Source: Pyrinomonadaceae bacterium MAG19_C2-C3 (GTDB lineage Bacteria > Acidobacteriota > Blastocatellia > Pyrinomonadales > Pyrinomonadaceae). From it: a stretch of DNA of 64,000 bases. Below are positions 1-9,857 of this stretch, piece after piece. The position numbers and the translations under genes were made by a program. Each line of letters begins with the position of its first letter. The first letter of the stretch is position 1. The notes below the pieces were generated by a model. The model did not search any database, was not told where the DNA came from, and saw only the letters and a list, made by a program, of their open reading frames with translations. The DNA lies in assembly GCA_024330265.1 (NCBI GenBank), contig JANDLT010000009.1:38193-102192 (forward strand), in the 5' to 3' direction.

Positions 1-59
1 AAGCCCTTGAGATTTTGCGGACGGGTCAAAGCCAAACCGCGCAACCGAAAGCCGCATAA
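1..59 (+). CDS. C-terminal end of an unidentified protein (partial)
   Basis: An open frame enters from the left edge in the third frame and stops with TAA at 57-59. Its last residues read ALEILRTGQSQTAQPKAA. It is followed 19 bases later by a strong hairpin, as expected for a gene end. Only 18 residues are visible, so no function can be given. The first plus-strand frame is also open to a TAA at 61-63, but its residue mix (Lys/Arg/Pro-rich) is less protein-like. Confidence 0.4.
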   Translation, partial: ALEILRTGQSQTAQPKAA

Positions 60-78
60 GTAAATCAGCAAGCATTTC

Positions 79-130
79 AAATCAGAAAAGCCGCAGAGAC
101 ATTCACGATGCTTTGCGGCTTTTCTGATTT
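79..130. terminator. Bidirectional hairpin terminator
   Basis: A perfect 17-bp inverted repeat (79-95 pairs with 114-130) has an 18-base loop. The stem has an A-rich start and a TTTT-containing end on both strands. It lies between a plus-strand gene end and the end of the minus-strand gene at 177-911, so it can terminate both. Confidence 0.75.
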
Positions 131-176
131 CGTCGCTCTGTTGTGCGTCTAAAAGCAGTTTCGTCTGCCAAAGATT

Positions 177-911
177 CTACGGTGTTTGGTTAATATCGTC
201 CGGCGCGTTGGTGTATTCGTTCATACATTTGTCGAGCGGTTCGCCGTTTTGATGAACACAATTACAGAAAACTTCACCGGCTTTGGTCTTGTTGCTGTTC
301 TTAAATTGCTTCTGACACTGTAATAAAGTGTTGCGGGGCTTAATGCTGTAAAGGCTTGGAATGCCCACCACGCAAACGATAACGGCGGCAAAGACTCCGG
401 CAAAGAAAAGTGTCGGGAATTTATTACTAAGGCTTTTCTTCTCCGTTAATCCGTCGGAAATTGGCGGACGATTAAAGGGAAGAATGTATTTCCATTTCTC
501 ATAATTCCAGCCGAGCAGATACAAATTAGCCAGCACCATCAAAGGCGCGGTAAAAAGCGATCCGTCAAAACGCACCGCATACGTCAGAATACAAATGTTT
601 AGGATAACGGGAAAATAGAGAAATGCGCCGAGCGTTACCGTGCGCGGAATCAGTAGCATAATCGCCGCCGTTACCTGCACAACGCCGATAAATGTGTAGT
701 AATAACCCGTATGATGCAACGCTTCTAAATAATGTCCCATCGGGTGATTGACGGATAAGCCGCTGGCGAACCGCTCGCCCATAATTTTCACCATCCCCGA
801 AGGGATAAATCCGGCTGCTAAAGCGAGACGATTAAAAATAGAAAAAAACCAAAGCCATCTATTTTCCTTTGCCCGGAAATGAAGTCGGTCAAGTGTCGAA
901 GCAATACTCAT
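177..911 (-). CDS. DoxX-like integral membrane protein
   Basis: This 244-residue protein has at least four hydrophobic segments, at roughly residues 22-45, 70-90, 95-115 and 165-190. The N-terminal 150 residues have the layout of DoxX/MauE-type membrane proteins, with a conserved-looking GMVKIMG near residue 40 and a loop rich in Gly and His. The C-terminal 60 residues are a soluble tail with three Cys, including a CNCVHQNG stretch around residue 217 that could bind a metal or form disulfides. DoxX proteins are linked to quinone or thiol redox chemistry, but the role here is not known. It starts with ATG and is probably transcribed alone. Confidence 0.55.
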   Translation of the reverse strand: MSIASTLDRLHFRAKENRWLWFFSIFNRLALAAGFIPSGMVKIMGERFASGLSVNHPMGHYLEALHHTGYYYTFIGVVQVTAAIMLLIPRTVTLGAFLYFPVILNICILTYAVRFDGSLFTAPLMVLANLYLLGWNYEKWKYILPFNRPPISDGLTEKKSLSNKFPTLFFAGVFAAVIVCVVGIPSLYSIKPRNTLLQCQKQFKNSNKTKAGEVFCNCVHQNGEPLDKCMNEYTNAPDDINQTP

Positions 912-1089
912 AAATTTTTAAGGTTGATTTTCCTTCGTGAAAACCCTCTCCCGACCACCCCGTTTTTGAATCATCCGGTTTTTCGCGGCGTCGAACTCAA
1001 ATTTGCGAATTGCTTGAATCTTCGCCAGCTTGACTTGAAATTTACATCAAAGTTATTTTATTTGTCAAGAACTTTACATCATAAAGTAA

Positions 1090-1214
1090 TACCGACTTGC
1101 AAATCAAAGTGAGAAATAGATGTTTAGAGGCAGGCTATGCCCGCCGGTTCACGTCGCAAGTCGCAACGGCGGGCATAGCCTGCCTCTAAACTCAGGTAAT
1201 TATGCAAGTCGGTA
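1090..1214. repeat. Nested palindromic repeat (MITE-like), type F
   Basis: The outer 12-bp inverted ends TACCGACTTGCA and TGCAAGTCGGTA (1090-1101 and 1203-1214) enclose an inner perfect 24-bp inverted repeat (1123-1146 and 1167-1190) with a 20-base loop. It fills part of the 383-base gap between the DoxX-like and carboxylase genes. The rest of the gap (912-1089 and 1215-1294) shows no gene. The element encodes no protein. The architecture fits a non-autonomous mobile or REP-like element. Confidence 0.7.
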
Positions 1215-1294
1215 TAACTAGCCTTATGTGTGTACAACCGCTAGAAAACATTTGTGAGTGAACTTCCAGTATGGTCTGATTAAGTTAATCAGCA

Positions 1295-2860
1295 TCAGAG
1301 CGGAATGTTGCCGTGTTTCTTGGGCGGATTGGTGTCGCGCTTGTTCGCTAAAAGTCTAAGGGCGCGAATGAGTTTCGGGCGCGTACAGCTTGGTTCGATT
1401 ACTTCGTCTATGAAGCCGCGTTCGGCGGCGACGTAAGGGTTGGCGAAGCGGTCTTCGAGTTGTTTGATTTTCGCGTCGCGCGCCGCGTCATCGGCGTTCT
1501 TCAACTCGTTTCGGTAGAGTATGCCGACCGCCCCTTGCGCCCCCATCACGGCAATCTCCGCCGTCGGGTACGCGAAATTGATGTCGGTGCGTATGTGTTT
1601 GGAAGCCATGACGCAGTACGCTCCGCCGTAAGCTTTGCGCGTGATGACGGTGATTTTCGGGACGGTCGCTTCGGCAAACGCATAAAGGAGTTTCGCGCCG
1701 TGGCGTATGATGCCGCCGTGTTCCTGCGCGACTCCGGGCAAGAATCCCGGCACGTCTTCAAACGTGATAAGCGGGATGTTGAAACAATCGCAGAAACGCA
1801 CGAAGCGCGCGGCTTTGATTGAAGCGTCAATGTCGAGTACGCCCGCCAGATACGCGGGCTGATTGGCGACGATGCCGACGCTCATCCCGTCGAGGCGCGC
1901 AAATCCGGTGACAATGTTGCCCGCGTAATGTTCCTGCGTCTCGAAAAAGTAAGCATCGTCAACTACGAGTCTGATAACGTCTCGGATGTCATACGGTTGA
2001 TTTGAATCCGTCGGCACGATGTCGTTTAGTTTGGGTTCGCGGCGCAAAGGGGAATCGGCAGTCGGGCGACGCGGCGGGTCATCCATGTTGTTTGACGGGA
2101 TGAAGGAGAGGAGTTCGCGGACAAGTTGCAGGGCGTGTTTGTCGTCGTCGGCGGCGAAGTGTGCGACGCCGGAGACGCGGTTGTGTGTGTCTGCGCCGCC
2201 TAAAGTTTCCTTCGTGACTTCTTCGTGGGTGACGGTGCGAATCACGTCGGGACCGGTGATGAACATATAGGACGTATCGCGCACCATGATGTTGAAGTCG
2301 GTGATGGCGGGAGAATACACCGCACCGCCCGCGCAGGGTCCCATGATGCAGGAGATTTGCGGGACGACGCCGCTTGCCAGCGTGTTAAGCAGGAAGATGT
2401 CGGCATAGCCGCCGAGACTGACGACGCCTTCTTGAATGCGCGCTCCGCCCGAATCGTTCAAGCCGATGATGGGCGCGCCGATTTTCATCGCCATCTCCAT
2501 GACCTTGATGATTTTCGCGGCGTGCGTTTCGGAGAGTGAACCGCCGAAGACGGTGAAGTCTTGGGCGAAGACGCAGACTTGCCGCCCTTCAATCGTGCCG
2601 TGTCCGCAGACCACGCCGTCGCCCGGATAGAGTTGTTGTTCCATACCGAAATCGCGTGAACGATGAACGACGAGTTTATCGAACTCCTCGAAACTATCTT
2701 CGTCAAGCAAGAAGGCGATGCGTTCACGCGCGGTCAGTTTGTCGTCGGCATGTTGGCGTTTGATGCGCGCCTCACCGCCGCCCTGTTCCGCTGCTTCAGA
2801 GCGTTCGCGTAAGAGTTCGAGTTTGGATTGGGCGTTGAGGGTTTCAGGCTTTGGCGTCAT
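1295..2860 (-). CDS. Acyl-CoA carboxylase, carboxyltransferase beta subunit
   Basis: This is the biotin-dependent carboxyltransferase subunit of the propionyl-CoA carboxylase or methylmalonyl-CoA decarboxylase family. It moves CO2 from carboxybiotin to an acyl-CoA. About 520 residues match the usual family length. The N-terminal carboxyltransferase half has the acyl-CoA oxyanion motif GGARIQEG near residue 145. The C-terminal half has [10 protein letters not shown] and [12 protein letters not shown], and the protein ends with the family signature [11 protein letters not shown]. The ATG at 2860 is preferred over an in-frame GTG twelve bases upstream. No biotin carboxylase or biotin carrier gene lies nearby, so those partners must be elsewhere. 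Substrate choice (propionyl- or acetyl-CoA) cannot be read from the sequence. Confidence 0.9.
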   Translation of the reverse strand: MTPKPETLNAQSKLELLRERSEAAEQGGGEARIKRQHADDKLTARERIAFLLDEDSFEEFDKLVVHRSRDFGMEQQLYPGDGVVCGHGTIEGRQVCVFAQDFTVFGGSLSETHAAKIIKVMEMAMKIGAPIIGLNDSGGARIQEGVVSLGGYADIFLLNTLASGVVPQISCIMGPCAGGAVYSPAITDFNIMVRDTSYMFITGPDVIRTVTHEEVTKETLGGADTHNRVSGVAHFAADDDKHALQLVRELLSFIPSNNMDDPPRRPTADSPLRREPKLNDIVPTDSNQPYDIRDVIRLVVDDAYFFETQEHYAGNIVTGFARLDGMSVGIVANQPAYLAGVLDIDASIKAARFVRFCDCFNIPLITFEDVPGFLPGVAQEHGGIIRHGAKLLYAFAEATVPKITVITRKAYGGAYCVMASKHIRTDINFAYPTAEIAVMGAQGAVGILYRNELKNADDAARDAKIKQLEDRFANPYVAAERGFIDEVIEPSCTRPKLIRALRLLANKRDTNPPKKHGNIPL

Positions 2861-2937
2861 AAAGAGTGTCACAAAGAAAGAGATTTGAAATCAAAGGAAA
2901 GAAGCGCGTTGAAAACGAGTCGCTATCCACACGACAA

Positions 2938-3762
2938 CTACACAACCATGCGGCGACGCAGTGAGCGTAAAGCCCACTCCGCGCACAAGAGGGCAGTTAA
3001 GGCTAAGTAAAGAAACTCAAGGGCGTGGCGCGGTGCGAGTGTGTTGGTGAGAAAAGCGCGGGAGATGTCAATCGCACCCGTCAGGGGAATCGCCCACGAG
3101 ATATAACGGAAAGCGGGCGGCAAGACATCAACCGGAAACCACACGCCGCACAGGAAAATGACGGAGAAGAACAGGGCGATGTAGAGATTATAAGAATCTA
3201 TATCGCGGACATGCGCCGTGACGCCGAGCGAGAGGGCGGCGATAAAGAACGCCCCGAAGGTGAGCGGGATGACGGCGAGTATGCCGAGCGGAGTCGTCGC
3301 CGCGCCGAAGACATAAAGCACGGCGAGTATGATGAACGAATCAACAATCGCTTTCGTCGTCGCCCACGCGAGTTCGGCGAAAGCGAGCGATTCGACTTCG
3401 ACGGGCGTGGCTAAAATCGCGTCGAAAGTCGATTGATAGACCATGCGGAAGTACGAGCTATAAGTCGTCTCGAACAGGGCGCGTGAAATCACGGCGAAGC
3501 ACAACACGCCCGCCCCTACGAAGGCGAGATACGGCACGCCCGCGACGGTTGAAGCGATAAGCGAGCCGATACCCCAACCGAAAGCGAACACCATAAACAC
3601 GGGTTCGATTAAAGGCGCGACCAACTGCATCTTCCACAGGCGCAAATAAACTTCCAAATGTCTGCGCCACACCGCGAACACGTCCGCGAGATTGACGCGG
3701 GTGAGGGCAAGCGGAAGTGTGCGTGACGGTCGTGCGTGGTTGATTTCAGAAGTGATGCCCAT
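2938..3762 (-). CDS. ABC-2 type permease, NodJ-like
   Basis: This 274-residue inner-membrane protein has about six hydrophobic segments between residues 45 and 265 and belongs to the ABC-2 permease family. The stretch FDAILATPVEVESLAFAEL and the WATTKA motif near residue 125 resemble NodJ-type permeases of lipo-oligosaccharide or drug exporters. It works with the ATPase encoded at 4353-5264. The two genes are separated by a DUF402 gene, and the three run in the same direction with gaps of 12 and about 60 bases. The exported substrate is unknown. Confidence 0.8.
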   Translation of the reverse strand: MGITSEINHARPSRTLPLALTRVNLADVFAVWRRHLEVYLRLWKMQLVAPLIEPVFMVFAFGWGIGSLIASTVAGVPYLAFVGAGVLCFAVISRALFETTYSSYFRMVYQSTFDAILATPVEVESLAFAELAWATTKAIVDSFIILAVLYVFGAATTPLGILAVIPLTFGAFFIAALSLGVTAHVRDIDSYNLYIALFFSVIFLCGVWFPVDVLPPAFRYISWAIPLTGAIDISRAFLTNTLAPRHALEFLYLALTALLCAEWALRSLRRRMVV

Positions 3763-3821
3763 AAGTAATTATTTCGGTTCACACCCGATTGGTTTTGGCG
3801 GTGATTAAAAATGAAGTGTGC

Positions 3822-4337
3822 TTATAAAGTCGTGTCTATGAACGGAAAGCTACGCGCTTGAATCATCCCGATAAGTTCAGCCTGCGCCTGACGCGCGTTT
3901 TCGATGATGTCCGGTGTGTAGCCGAAGTGGACGATGTGGGCGGCGAACTCATCTTCGTCGAGAACTTCGTAACGCAAATCGGGGTGGACGAGAACGTCTA
4001 TATCAAGGTCTATGAAGCGAAGTGTGTGGTTTTCAAGGCGCGCGGGCGTGGCGATGTTGCAGTAAAAGTTTCGCAAACCGCCGTCGGGGTTTGCGAAGCG
4101 AAAGATGTTGTACCAGCGATTCGTCCAGTAGTATTCGGTGCTGAGTGTGCCGCGTGCGATGTGTCCGAGCAGAGGATGATTGACTTCCTCATCGAACACG
4201 GCATCGAGAATCAACAGAGCGTCGTCGTGCGCGCGTAAGTGAGCGTGCCAGCGGCGGTGAACACGGTCGTCGTATTTGCACGCTTGAATTTCTATACGGT
4301 TCGTGGTGTGTATCATTGGCGCAACATCCAAGCTCAT
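3822..4337 (-). CDS. DUF402 family protein
   Basis: The protein of about 171 residues has the DUF402 fold signature: HRRWHAHL near residue 27, the Tyr/Trp-rich STEYYWTNRWYN near residue 68, FYCNIATPARL, then DLDIDVLVHPDL with alternating acidic residues that bind metal in this family. Characterised members (such as FomD) hydrolyse nucleotide phosphoester or phosphoanhydride bonds. It sits between the ATPase and permease genes of an ABC exporter, 12 bases after the ATPase. ATG at 4337 is preferred over the TTG just before it, and ATG at 4316 is also possible. A functional link to the exporter is inferred from position only. Confidence 0.75.
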   Translation of the reverse strand: MSLDVAPMIHTTNRIEIQACKYDDRVHRRWHAHLRAHDDALLILDAVFDEEVNHPLLGHIARGTLSTEYYWTNRWYNIFRFANPDGGLRNFYCNIATPARLENHTLRFIDLDIDVLVHPDLRYEVLDEDEFAAHIVHFGYTPDIIENARQAQAELIGMIQARSFPFIDTTL

Positions 4338-4352
4338 CAACGAAAATCATCA

Positions 4353-5264
4353 TCATTCGTTTCCGGTATCACTGACGAATTGAAGAAACACGTCTTCGAG
4401 ATTCGCCGGACGAAGCAACATGCGTTGCCCTTCGTAAGTGTTCATCAAAGGCGTTAAGAGTTCGTGATGGTCTGCGAAGTAGAGATGCGCTCCGCCACGC
4501 TCAATGGCGCGCACCGAGGCGGGGACGCTGATAAGCGCGCGTTCGCCTGTGTCACGAATTTCAAGCACGAAAGCGGCGAGTTTATCACGCACAAGGTCGC
4601 GGGGCGTGCCTTCGACTTGAATGTGACCTTTATCAATTATCATCAAACGGTCGCACAGCTTTTCGGCTTCGTCCATGTAGTGGGTCGAAAGCAGAATCGT
4701 CAAGTTTTGCGTGCGGCGCAATTCTTCGAGACGACTCCAAATCTCCTGTCGGACTTGCGGGTCGAGACCTGTCGTCGGTTCGTCGAGGACGAGCAGACGC
4801 GGGTTGTGAAGCAGTGCGCGGGCAATCATCAAACGCCGCTTCATGCCGCCGGAGATTTCTTCGACGCGGGCATTGATTTTGTCGTTTAAGCCGGTGAAGT
4901 CGAGCAGTTCATCTGTGCGGCGCGCGGCATCGGCGGGGGGAATCTGAAAGTAGCGCGCATAGACGATCAGGTTTTGGCGGACGGTGATGTCCGGGTCGAG
5001 ATTGTTTTCCTGCGGCACGACACCTATCAGGCGGCGAATCCGGCGCGCGTCGTGTTCTACGTCGAAGCCTTCGACGTGGAGCGTGCCGGAGGTGACGGGT
5101 GAGCGACACGCAATCATACGCATCGTGGTTGATTTTCCCGCTCCGTTGGGACCTAACAGCCCGAACGCTTCGCCGCGCATAACATCGAAACTGATGCCGT
5201 CAACCGCTCTGTGCGAATCATATTTTTTAACGAGGTCGCGGGCTTGGACGACTTGATTTTCCAT
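4353..5264 (-). CDS. ABC transporter ATPase, NodI/DrrA-like
   Basis: This 303-residue ATPase subunit powers the ABC-2 permease at 2938-3762. Walker A GPNGAGKST lies at residues 38-46, the signature ISGGMKRR near 138-144, and Walker B LLVLDEP near 157-163, followed by the D-loop GLDP and the switch histidine in STHYMDEA near 194. The C-terminal 80 residues are a regulatory extension ending in NLEDVFLQF, typical of the NodI/DrrA group. The family Q-loop is PQENNLDP near residue 84. It starts with ATG next to a TTCAAGG-type repeat element. Confidence 0.92.
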   Translation of the reverse strand: MENQVVQARDLVKKYDSHRAVDGISFDVMRGEAFGLLGPNGAGKSTTMRMIACRSPVTSGTLHVEGFDVEHDARRIRRLIGVVPQENNLDPDITVRQNLIVYARYFQIPPADAARRTDELLDFTGLNDKINARVEEISGGMKRRLMIARALLHNPRLLVLDEPTTGLDPQVRQEIWSRLEELRRTQNLTILLSTHYMDEAEKLCDRLMIIDKGHIQVEGTPRDLVRDKLAAFVLEIRDTGERALISVPASVRAIERGGAHLYFADHHELLTPLMNTYEGQRMLLRPANLEDVFLQFVSDTGNE

Positions 5265-5272
5265 AAAAGTAA

Positions 5273-5330
5273 TTCAAGGTTCAAGGTTGTAGGGGCAAGA
5301 GTTTATCCCTGCCCGCATCTGCCTTGAACT
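5273..5330. repeat. TTCAAGG heptamer inverted element (E)
   Basis: Two tandem TTCAAGG units (5273-5286) face a CCTTGAA copy (5322-5328) with a GGGGCA/TGCCC partial stem between them. The element fills most of the 74-base gap between the FN3 lipoprotein gene and the ABC ATPase gene. It is a short relative of the element nested at 61117-61172. Confidence 0.55.
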
Positions 5331-5338
5331 GAAACACA

Positions 5339-6588
<1,250 letters not shown>

Positions 6589-6592
<4 letters not shown>

Positions 6593-8046
6593 AAAACATA
6601 GCGGCTCAGGTCTTGGTCTTTCACGATGTCTTCGAGCGTATTGTTGACGCGGGCGCGGTCAATGACTTGGTGCTTGGGTTCGAGGTCGGGACCGTCGAAG
6701 CTTATCTGTTCCAAGATTTTCTCCATGATGGTATGCAGACGGCGCGCCCCTATGTTTTCGGTGCGTTCGTTGACGATACCGGCAAACTCGGCGACGGCAT
6801 CGAGCGAGTCGTCGGTAAAATCCAGTGTGATGCCTTCGGTTTCAAGCAGGGCTTTGTACTGTTTGAGGAGCGAGTTTTTCGGTTCGGTCAGAATGCGTTT
6901 GAAGTCTGCGACGGTCAAGGATTCGAGTTCGACGCGGATAGGGAAGCGTCCCTGAAGTTCGGGAATCAAGTCGGACGGCTTGGAGACGTGGAACGCTCCG
7001 GCGGCGATAAAGAGTATGTGGTCGGTTTTGACCATGCCGTAACGTGTGTTGACGGTCGTGCCTTCGATGATGGGGAGTATGTCGCGCTGTACGCCTTCGC
7101 GTGACACGTCGGGTCCGCCGCCGCCTTCGCGTCCGGCGATTTTGTCTATCTCGTCGAGGAAGATGATGCCGGAGGATTCTGTGCGTTCGAGGGCGGCGCG
7201 GGCGACGGAATCCATATCAATCAAGCGTTCTTCCTCTTCCTGAATAAGGTACTCCATCGCTTCATCAACGCGCATTTTGCGGCGTTTGGTGCGCCCTTGA
7301 AAGAGATTGCCGAGCATGTCCTTCATGTTAATGCCCATCTCTTCGACGCCCTGCGGTCCGGCGAGTTCGATAGTGGGAAAGTTGCGTTCGCGGATTTCCA
7401 TTTCGACGATGCGGTTATCGAGACGCCCTTCGCGCAGTTGTACGCGCAGCTTTTCGCGCGTCCGGTTGGGGTTGGAATCGGAGTTAGACACAGCGGAAGG
7501 TGAGGCGTGAGAGGATGAATCCGATAAGCCGTTCAATGAATCATCTGACGAAATGTTGTCGGCATCAAAGTCGAAATCGTTGGTGCGGCTGCTCGAAGGC
7601 AGAAGTAAATCGAGCAGACGTTCTTCGGCGGACTGTTCGGATTTTTCCGCGACTTCGGCGGCGCGCTCTGTGCGGAGCATCTCAACGCCGATTTCGGTCA
7701 AATCACGAATCATGCTTTCGACATCGCGCCCGACATAGCCGACTTCGGTAAATTTGGAAGCCTCGACTTTGAGAAACGGCGAGTTGGACATGCGCGCGAG
7801 GCGGCGCGCGATTTCGGTTTTACCGACGCCGGTTGAACCGATCATGATGATGTTTTTCGGCATCACGTCGGCAGCCATATCGGGGTCGAGTTTCTGACGC
7901 CGGACGCGGTTACGCAGGGCAATCGCCACCGCGCGTTTGGCGGCGGCTTGCCCTACGACGTGTTTGTCGAGTGCCGCGACAATCTGGCGCGGAGTCATTT
8001 CGTCGAGACGGATTTCGTCTGTGTCACCGGAAAGATAGATAACCAT
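6589..8046 (-). CDS. hslU: ATP-dependent protease ATPase subunit HslU
   Basis: HslU is the AAA+ unfoldase that feeds proteins into the HslV peptidase chamber in the cytoplasm. It has 485 residues, slightly longer than the usual 440-460 because of a Ser/Asp-rich insertion in the I-domain (about residues 140-200). Walker A GSTGVGKT lies at 70-77, the HslU pore-loop motif GYVGRDV near 106, Walker B IIFLDEID near 290, and sensor 2 [11 protein letters not shown] near 430. The C-terminal SRYVL is the tail that docks into HslV. The TAG stop is the first codon of a heptamer array. It is in an operon with hslV, separated by a repeat element of about 90 bases. No Shine-Dalgarno sequence is visible. Confidence 0.95.
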
Positions 8047-8050
8047 AAGA

Positions 8051-8140
<90 letters not shown>

Positions 8141-8143
8141 TGT

Positions 8144-8725
8144 TCAAAGTTCTTCGACAATCAGATTGGTGTTGGTATAGATGCAGATTTCACCGGCGAT
8201 AGAGAGGGCTTCGGTGGCGATGTCGCGTGCGCCGAGTTGTGTGTGTTTAAGCAGGGCGCGGGCGGCGGCGAGGGCGAAGGAGCCGCCCGAACCGATGGCG
8301 AGAACGTCGTCGGCGGCGTCGGGGGCGATGACATCGCCGTTGCCGGAAAGCAGAAACGACGAGCGTTCATCGGCGACGAGGAGTAGGGCTTCTAGGTGAC
8401 GCAGGATTTTATCTGTGCGCCAATCTTTGCTCAGTTCGATGGCGGCGCGCTCTAAATTGCCGTGATACTGTTCGAGTTTGGATTCAAAGCGCGTGAGCAG
8501 GGAGAAGGCATCGGCGGAAGCTCCGGCAAAGCCCGCGAGTATGCGGTCGTTATAGAGGCGGCGGACTTTGCGCGCACCGGATTTCATGACCGTATCGCCG
8601 AGCGTCACCTGTCCGTCGCCCGCCATGGCGACTTGCCCTGCGCGGCGGACAAGCAGAATCGTGGTGCTGCGAAGACGCACGGAGTTTGGCGTGGGTGAAG
8701 AATCGGCTAAATTGTTTTTAAGCAT
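8144..8725 (-). CDS. hslV: ATP-dependent protease peptidase subunit HslV
   Basis: HslV is the proteasome-like threonine peptidase of the HslUV complex. The motif [20 protein letters not shown] contains the catalytic Thr (first Thr of TTI), and [14 protein letters not shown] is the conserved C-terminal half motif. The Thr is not at the N-terminus: 20 residues precede it if ATG at 8725 is used, or five (MRLRS) if GTG at 8680 is used, so a short propeptide must be removed. The upstream in-frame TTG at 8737 lies inside the predicted -10 box and cannot be the start. It is first in an operon with hslU. Confidence 0.93.
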   Translation of the reverse strand: MLKNNLADSSPTPNSVRLRSTTILLVRRAGQVAMAGDGQVTLGDTVMKSGARKVRRLYNDRILAGFAGASADAFSLLTRFESKLEQYHGNLERAAIELSKDWRTDKILRHLEALLLVADERSSFLLSGNGDVIAPDAADDVLAIGSGGSFALAAARALLKHTQLGARDIATEALSIAGEICIYTNTNLIVEEL

Positions 8726-8736
8726 AGAAGTGGGCA

Positions 8737-8766
8737 ACTATAGGAACTGCGTGCGCGGTAAGTCAA
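8737..8766 (-). promoter_or_regulatory. Predicted sigma-70 promoter of hslV
   Basis: On the minus strand a TTGACT -35 box (8761-8766) and a TATAGT -10 box (8737-8742) are 18 bases apart, each matching consensus at five of six positions. Transcription would begin near 8730, giving a very short leader if hslV starts at 8725. The rest of the 8767-8977 gap, shared with the divergent gene at 8978, holds no gene. A TATAAA at 8936-8941 could be the -10 of the plus-strand gene, but no good -35 is seen. Confidence 0.55.
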
Positions 8767-8977
8767 GCGAGAGGTCGGAAGGGTATGGTAAGGCATAAGA
8801 AGATTCATGCCAGCGGAGAGATTTATAATTGAACAGCGCGCCTGACGTTGATTGAGGGAAGCGATAAGGTCGGGTTTGAAGGTAAAGTAAGACGTGCGTG
8901 TGCGTGTCTGCGTCATGCAAAACAGAGAGTCGTGGTATAAAAGTTCGGAGCAATCGAGACGGGCGGGATGAAACGAG

Positions 8978-9802
8978 ATGATGCAAAAGGATTATGGTGA
9001 AAGCCGGAAGATGACCCGACGACAACCTTTAATCGGAATCACTATGCGCCACGACACGGAGCGCGGCAGGTTTTACCTTGCGACGGAATACAGCGAGGCG
9101 ATTATCGCGGCGGGCGGCGTTCCGGTTCACATCACGTTGAGCGATGACGAAGATTACTTGCGCGAAATTGCGATGCGTCTCGACGGTGTGTTGCTGCCGG
9201 GCAGTGCTTCGGATGTTGACCCGAACCTTTACGGGCAAGAGCCGTCTGTGAAACTCGGTATGGTGCATCCGCGCCGTGACAGCACGGATTTGAAGCTGTT
9301 GGAATACGTCGAGAGGCGCGCTCTGCCGTTGCTGGCGATTTGTTACGGGATGCAAGTCTGGAACGTGGCGCGCAAAGGAACATTGGTGCAGGACATAGCG
9401 AGCGTGTGGCGGGGAGCGATAAAGCACCAGCAGGAAGGCGTGCGTGAGCATCGTTCGCATAACATCAGACTCGCGGAAGAAACGCGCTTGCATGATGTGG
9501 TCAAGCGGTCGCTGACAACCTTCGGCGCAAAAGATGTGTTGGCGGTCAACAGTCATCATCATCAAGGTGTGGCGGAAGTCGGGGAGAACTTGCGCGCGGT
9601 TGGGTGGGCGGGCGACGAATTGGTGGAAGCGATTGAGGAGACGCGCGAAGGGCGTTGGGGAATCGGCGTGCAGTGGCATCCAGAGGTTGATTGGCGCAAT
9701 GATGAAGTTTCACGAGAACTCTTTGCGGAGTTCGTGAGGGCGGCTCAAGTTTTTCAGGCAAGCGGTGAACCCAACCGTGAACATAATTTAGTTTCCGTCT
9801 GA
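8978..9802 (+). CDS. Class I glutamine amidotransferase-like hydrolase, peptidase C26 family
   Basis: This 274-residue cytoplasmic hydrolase is related to gamma-glutamyl-GABA hydrolase PuuD. The nucleophile Cys is in LAICYGMQ (about residue 122), and the catalytic His and Glu are in VQWHPEVDW near residue 238. The N-terminal LIGITMRHD, PGSASDVDPNLYG near residue 75 and NSHHHQGV near residue 190 are family features. The substrate is unknown. The next gene, 55 bases downstream on the same strand, is a NamZ-type muramidase, so a role in trimming gamma-glutamyl bonds of muropeptides is possible but only inferred. GGGCGGG precedes the ATG by about eight bases. Confidence 0.85.
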   Translation: MMQKDYGESRKMTRRQPLIGITMRHDTERGRFYLATEYSEAIIAAGGVPVHITLSDDEDYLREIAMRLDGVLLPGSASDVDPNLYGQEPSVKLGMVHPRRDSTDLKLLEYVERRALPLLAICYGMQVWNVARKGTLVQDIASVWRGAIKHQQEGVREHRSHNIRLAEETRLHDVVKRSLTTFGAKDVLAVNSHHHQGVAEVGENLRAVGWAGDELVEAIEETREGRWGIGVQWHPEVDWRNDEVSRELFAEFVRAAQVFQASGEPNREHNLVSV

Positions 9803-9857
9803 TAACATCTGTTCGTTAGCTTAGATTTGAAAGTGCAAACGCGAGGTAAAGCTAGGG

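Noticed and set aside
879..1112. Plus-strand open frame of 77 codons
   Set aside because: It overlaps the DoxX-like gene start and a palindromic repeat and has a composition unlike a protein.
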